Of a stretch of 64,000 nucleotides of DNA, positions 60,501 to 64,000 are shown piece after piece (within the stretch, counting starts at the first letter, position 1; each line of letters starts with the position of its first letter). The position numbers were made by a program, and so were the translations under genes. The DNA comes from Datisca glomerata (Eukaryota; Streptophyta; Magnoliopsida; Cucurbitales; Datiscaceae), in the NCBI GenBank assembly GCA_003255025.1, contig QANY01004032.1, positions 124,001-188,000 on the forward strand, in the 5' to 3' direction. The notes under the pieces are model-generated. The model saw only the letters and a program-made list of their open reading frames with translations. It was not told the DNA's origin and ran no database searches.

Positions 60501-61465
60501 ATTAACTCATGATAACCCTATTATAATTCAATTTGGCCTTATGTTGCTCTGTAAAAGATTAACTCATGAACTATTAATGTAATAACATTTATGATATATG
60601 AGAATTATTGATTAGTAAATATTGTTATTCATTAAATACATGTATATATATTGAGAATAAGGTCCACAAACATAAAGTGCCTAGTTTATGTATTATAAAG
60701 TTTGAGCTCATAAGCACAAGGTATAAATTTAAGGAGTTTTTTATGACTTGTAAATTATATTTTTTTCACGGTTTACTGAAGTTGAACACTACTTTTGGAG
60801 ATTGTTATACATTAGTTCTATTATGTAACGTGAGTTAACGTATTAATGTATTTAGAATGCATTGAAAAATGACTAGTGAACGATGATTTGTGATAAAGTA
60901 CTATCTTAGAACATCAAAAGTTTATTGTTATTATTTTGTGTGTGTTCTTAACTCTAAAAGAATCATGATTTTAGGTGAGAAACTTTTTAAATCATTTTTA
61001 TCTAATTATTTTTTATTTAAATACAACTTTACTATTCAATATACACATGTCTTATTTTTATTGGTTTCACTTTTGAAATTTCACACCTTTTTGAAAGTGG
61101 TGCCAAATGAGTGGTTTCCTTCCAATGGTTACCAATTTACACAACTCTCTCATTCTTTTGTGATCAAAATTTAAGATGAAGAAAAAATTGACAGTTTATA
61201 TATACCAATTGCATATATATGTCTCTTTCTCATTCTTTTTAGTTCAATCATTTGTAGGATCGATACGGAGGTTTAGACATGCTTTTCTCTCCCTCACCTT
61301 CTCACCACCGCCCAAAACTGCCAGAACAATTTCCATGACCCTAAATGTTGATTCACTTCCGAGAAGGACGGCGGTGTTGTTTCTTTCGAGAAAGATAACA
61401 GTGCCAAAATAGGCGATAAGGTCGATCGTATCCCCTAGCTAGATGAGTTGAGGAAACTCCAAGTC
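60501..61465. other. Intergenic, AT-rich, no gene supported
   Basis: Short open frames (60608-60838, 60890-61174, 61176-61412) have no recognisable family. Nothing else stands out. Confidence 0.45.
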
Positions 61466-61922
61466 GCTATACTTAGACAAGAGTTCCAGCGCTCTGACAT
61501 TTCAATCATGTAGTTTCTCTCTCTGATTTTTCATCTTTAAGAGATTAATTATTGTTCCTATTCTCATATATGATTATCGTTTTGAAATCTGTCTCTGAAC
61601 TCAGACAAGGGGTCCAACGGTCTAACGTTTCAAAAATAGAAATGCTAAAAAGTGTATATATTTGTATTGATTTTTCTCTCTTCCTAAAACAAGAAGGAAA
61701 CCCTTTTATATAGAGTACAAAGCTAGGAAAGGAAAAGATACAAAAGATGGAAAAATGTAAGCACGAGGGATAGTTGAGGAGGAAAAATGTGCGAAGGGAA
61801 TAAAAATGGTTAGAGGGAGAATGATGGTTGTCCCCTTTACATAGACAAGAATAAGGTGGATTAAGTTGCCAATGAGAGGACGCCATTGAGGTAAGAGAAA
61901 AACAACACGTAGTCCTACTTCA
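61466..61922 (-). repeat. 3' LTR of Copia D (right limit clear, left limit uncertain)
   Basis: On the minus strand the LTR begins TGAAGTAGGACTACG at 61922, just after the pol stop. It carries CTATATAAAAGGG (about 61712-61700) as TATA box. Two similar segments (AGACAAGRGKTCCARCG-like) at about 61477 and 61603 suggest a duplication near the 3' end or a boundary between them. Confidence 0.6.
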
Positions 61923-61923
61923 A

Positions 61924-64000
61924 CTACTTGTGGTTCCTTTCTTCTTCTTCAATTTTAACTGCCCTCCTCAAACGTAGGGGTGTCGGCAACACACCCAGTT
62001 TGTCTCTGAAAAGCTGAAACCTTGAGTGAGTGAGAGGCTTTGTTAGGTAGTCTAAAGTTTGGTCTGAAGAAGGTACATATTTGATCTCTAATTCCTTACT
62101 CAATACTTTATCTCGAACGAATTGTACATCAATTTCAATGTGTTTAGTCCGAGCAAGATAAATTGGATGAGAAGCTAGGGCACTAGCACTTAGATTATCA
62201 CACGAAATGATAGGCACTCTGTCTAGTTGAAAAATGAACTCACTTAGAAGCGTCTGAAGCCAGGTCAGTTCAGCTGCTAGGAGAGATAAAGCCTTGTACT
62301 TTGACTCTGTCCTAGACCTTGCAACAACATGTTGCTTCTTCAAAGACCAGGACACTAGAGTGTCACCAAGGTAAACATAGTACCCAGCCACTAATCTCTT
62401 ATCATCTGGGCAGCTTTCCCAGTCTGCATCGCAGAATCCAACTAAATTAAGATCTTCACTATGTTTGATGTGTAGTCCTAGGTGCATTGTTTCCTTTAGA
62501 TACCTTAAGACTCGCTTGACAGCTTGCCAATGATTTGTAGTAGGTGCTTGAAGAAAGTGTCTCAACTTGTTCACAAAAAGGCCAGACCTGGTCTTTTATT
62601 GGTTAAGTATTGAAGTGCACCTTTGACCTGCTTGTATGGTGTTGGGTTGGTAAGAGGTTCTCCTTGGCTTAGTGAGAGAGTTTGACCAGATGAAATGGAT
62701 GTAGGACATGGTTTGACATGCTCCATTTCTGTTTTTCTCAAAAGATCTTGAATATACTTAGTTTAAGTCAAGTACAGTCCAGTTTCATCTCTGACAGCTT
62801 CTATTCTGAGGAAATAATGTAAGGGTCCTAGATCTTTCAAGGAGAATAAGGAGTTCATCTTAGTGATGAAGGTTTCCAGTAGTTCTTTATCATTACGTGT
62901 CATAATTATGTCATCTACATAAATGAGGAGCATGAGAATCTTGGTCTTGCACTTAAGGAAGAATAGAGAAGTGTCTCCGTTTGAGTTTAGCAAATTCCAG
63001 TTAGAAGAGTGTTCCTTAATCTGTCAAACCATGCTCTTGGTGCTTATTTTAACCCATAGATTGCCTTTATGAGTTTACAAACATGTGTAGGCCTTTTTTG
63101 ATCCACAAATCCCTCTGATTGGCTTATATATACATCTTCTTCTAGGTACTCATTCACGAAGGCATTGTTTATATCTAGTTGGCTCACACTCTAGCCCTTT
63201 GACACTGCAATAGTGAGAATCACTCTGATGGTTGAGGATTTTAGAACTGGACTAAAGGTCTTTAAGTAGTCAATGCCATGGGTCTGGTGGAAACCCTTGA
63301 CAATTAGTCTAGCCTTGTACCTCTATAGGCTTCCATCTGCATTGTGCTTTACTTTGTAGACCCATTTGCTTCCTACTACATTGTACCTTGATGAGTAAGG
63401 AACTAAACACCAGGTTCTATTTTTTATCAGAGCATCCAATTCAGTTTGCATAGCTTTTTTCCAATGTCTACTACTTAAAGCTTCACTGACTGTCTTGGGT
63501 TCAGTTTCTGTTAGATCTGTTTGCTTATCTACTAACCCAGTGTAAATGACCTTAGGCTTGTAGAGTCCACACTTTCTATATTTCTTTCCATGTTCTCCTG
63601 CACAACTTCATTTTGATTGTGAAGAGAAGCATTTTCTATTGCGCTTCCTGATTTGTGACTCTTCGCACTTTTTTCTTGAGTAGATTCATAGTAATGATTG
63701 TTATTAGAACTAGACTCACCTTCCTGAGATGATCCATCTTTGCTAAATGAGTTTGGTGTTGCTGAGTTGAAGCTTTGAGATAATTTTTTACTGACTATTG
63801 CAGTTGTTTGACTAGATTTTGGAGTTGGTAAAATATGGATGAGAGAGTTAGAGATGACTGCTAACTCAAGTTGTTCTCTAGTATTCAAAAATTTTGAGTG
63901 AAAAGGGAATTATTTTCATTGAAAATAACATGTCTAGATAAGTAAATCCTGCCAGTTGAGTTATGGCATTTATAACCCTTGTGGGTTTCACTACACCCCT
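61924..64000 (-). pseudogene. Copia D pol, 3' half, running off the window
   Basis: From the window edge leftward: a linker with GYKCHNSTGRIYLSRHVIFNE (about 63970-63905), a serine-rich spacer (63888-63532), RT with broken N-terminal part (63420-63060), LIYVDDIIMT with the YVDD box intact (about 62930-62905) and LKDLGPLHYFLRIE. A 216-codon open frame follows (62574-61924) with RNase H: VKRVLRYLKETMHLGL, GFCDADWESCPDDKR, GYYVYLGDTLVSW and RTKHIEIDVQFVRD. The acidic ESEY box reads ESKY. A stop at 62763 and a frame break near 62580 separate RT from RNase H. It is the least decayed coding sequence among the retroelements here. Confidence 0.9.

Overview
The window is nuclear DNA from a flowering plant, almost certainly a eudicot. 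The evidence is intron-bearing plant genes (an HD-Zip I transcription factor of the ATHB-7/ATHB-12 type and an At1g16860-like membrane protein), typical plant Copia, Gypsy, MULE, PIF/Harbinger, LINE and SINE sequences, AT-rich spacers, and no bacterial-style operons. I cannot name the species. There are two ambiguous bases (N at 9046 and 40908).

Layout. 1-5.4 kb is repeat debris: a minus-strand LINE-type ORF1 split by a 561-bp hAT MITE with its 8-bp target duplication, a minus-strand LTR fragment, a tRNA-derived SINE and a 56-bp tandem repeat. 6.6-11.8 kb holds the only two genes that look intact. Both are on the minus strand: a four-exon, 287-aa membrane protein (6612-8845) and a two-exon, 223-aa HD-Zip I factor (10974-11831). 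Two copies of one small SINE family, each with clear target duplications, lie on either side of the HD-Zip gene. 12.4-18.8 kb is mostly non-coding, with an LTR fragment and an 0.8-kb MITE-like element.

18.8-25.3 kb is a graveyard of other element classes: a second LINE-type ORF1 (+), a broken HARBI1-like transposase (-), two related 42-bp minisatellites, and a Mutator-like transposase (-) that has lost its catalytic core. 26.3-29.8 kb is a non-coding element with LTR-like ends and three internal repeat systems, including a 574-bp direct repeat whose copies are about 98% identical by eye.

30.9-58.0 kb is a three-level nest. A + strand Copia element (A, 30900-57956) was split within its RNase H region by a + strand Ty3/Gypsy element (38053-57336, 5-bp duplication CATGG). 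The Gypsy gag was in turn split by a minus-strand Copia element (B, 39900-47366, 5-bp duplication CTAGA). The 5' LTR of A is separately interrupted by about 2.85 kb that includes part of a B-family LTR. The Gypsy element is Tat-like: a long region after pol carries an antisense coding remnant, and its LTRs contain an array of 36-bp units that can each form a hairpin. 58.6-60.5 kb is a truncated + strand Copia (C). 61.5-64.0 kb is the 3' part of a minus-strand Copia (D) that runs off the window.

The two genes do not form a pathway. The rest is the product of successive transposition and decay, and I see no intact autonomous element. No clearly new biological system is visible. The most informative observations are the dated nest, the two-copy SINE family, the paired 42-bp arrays beside the MULE, and the repeat-rich LTR-like element.
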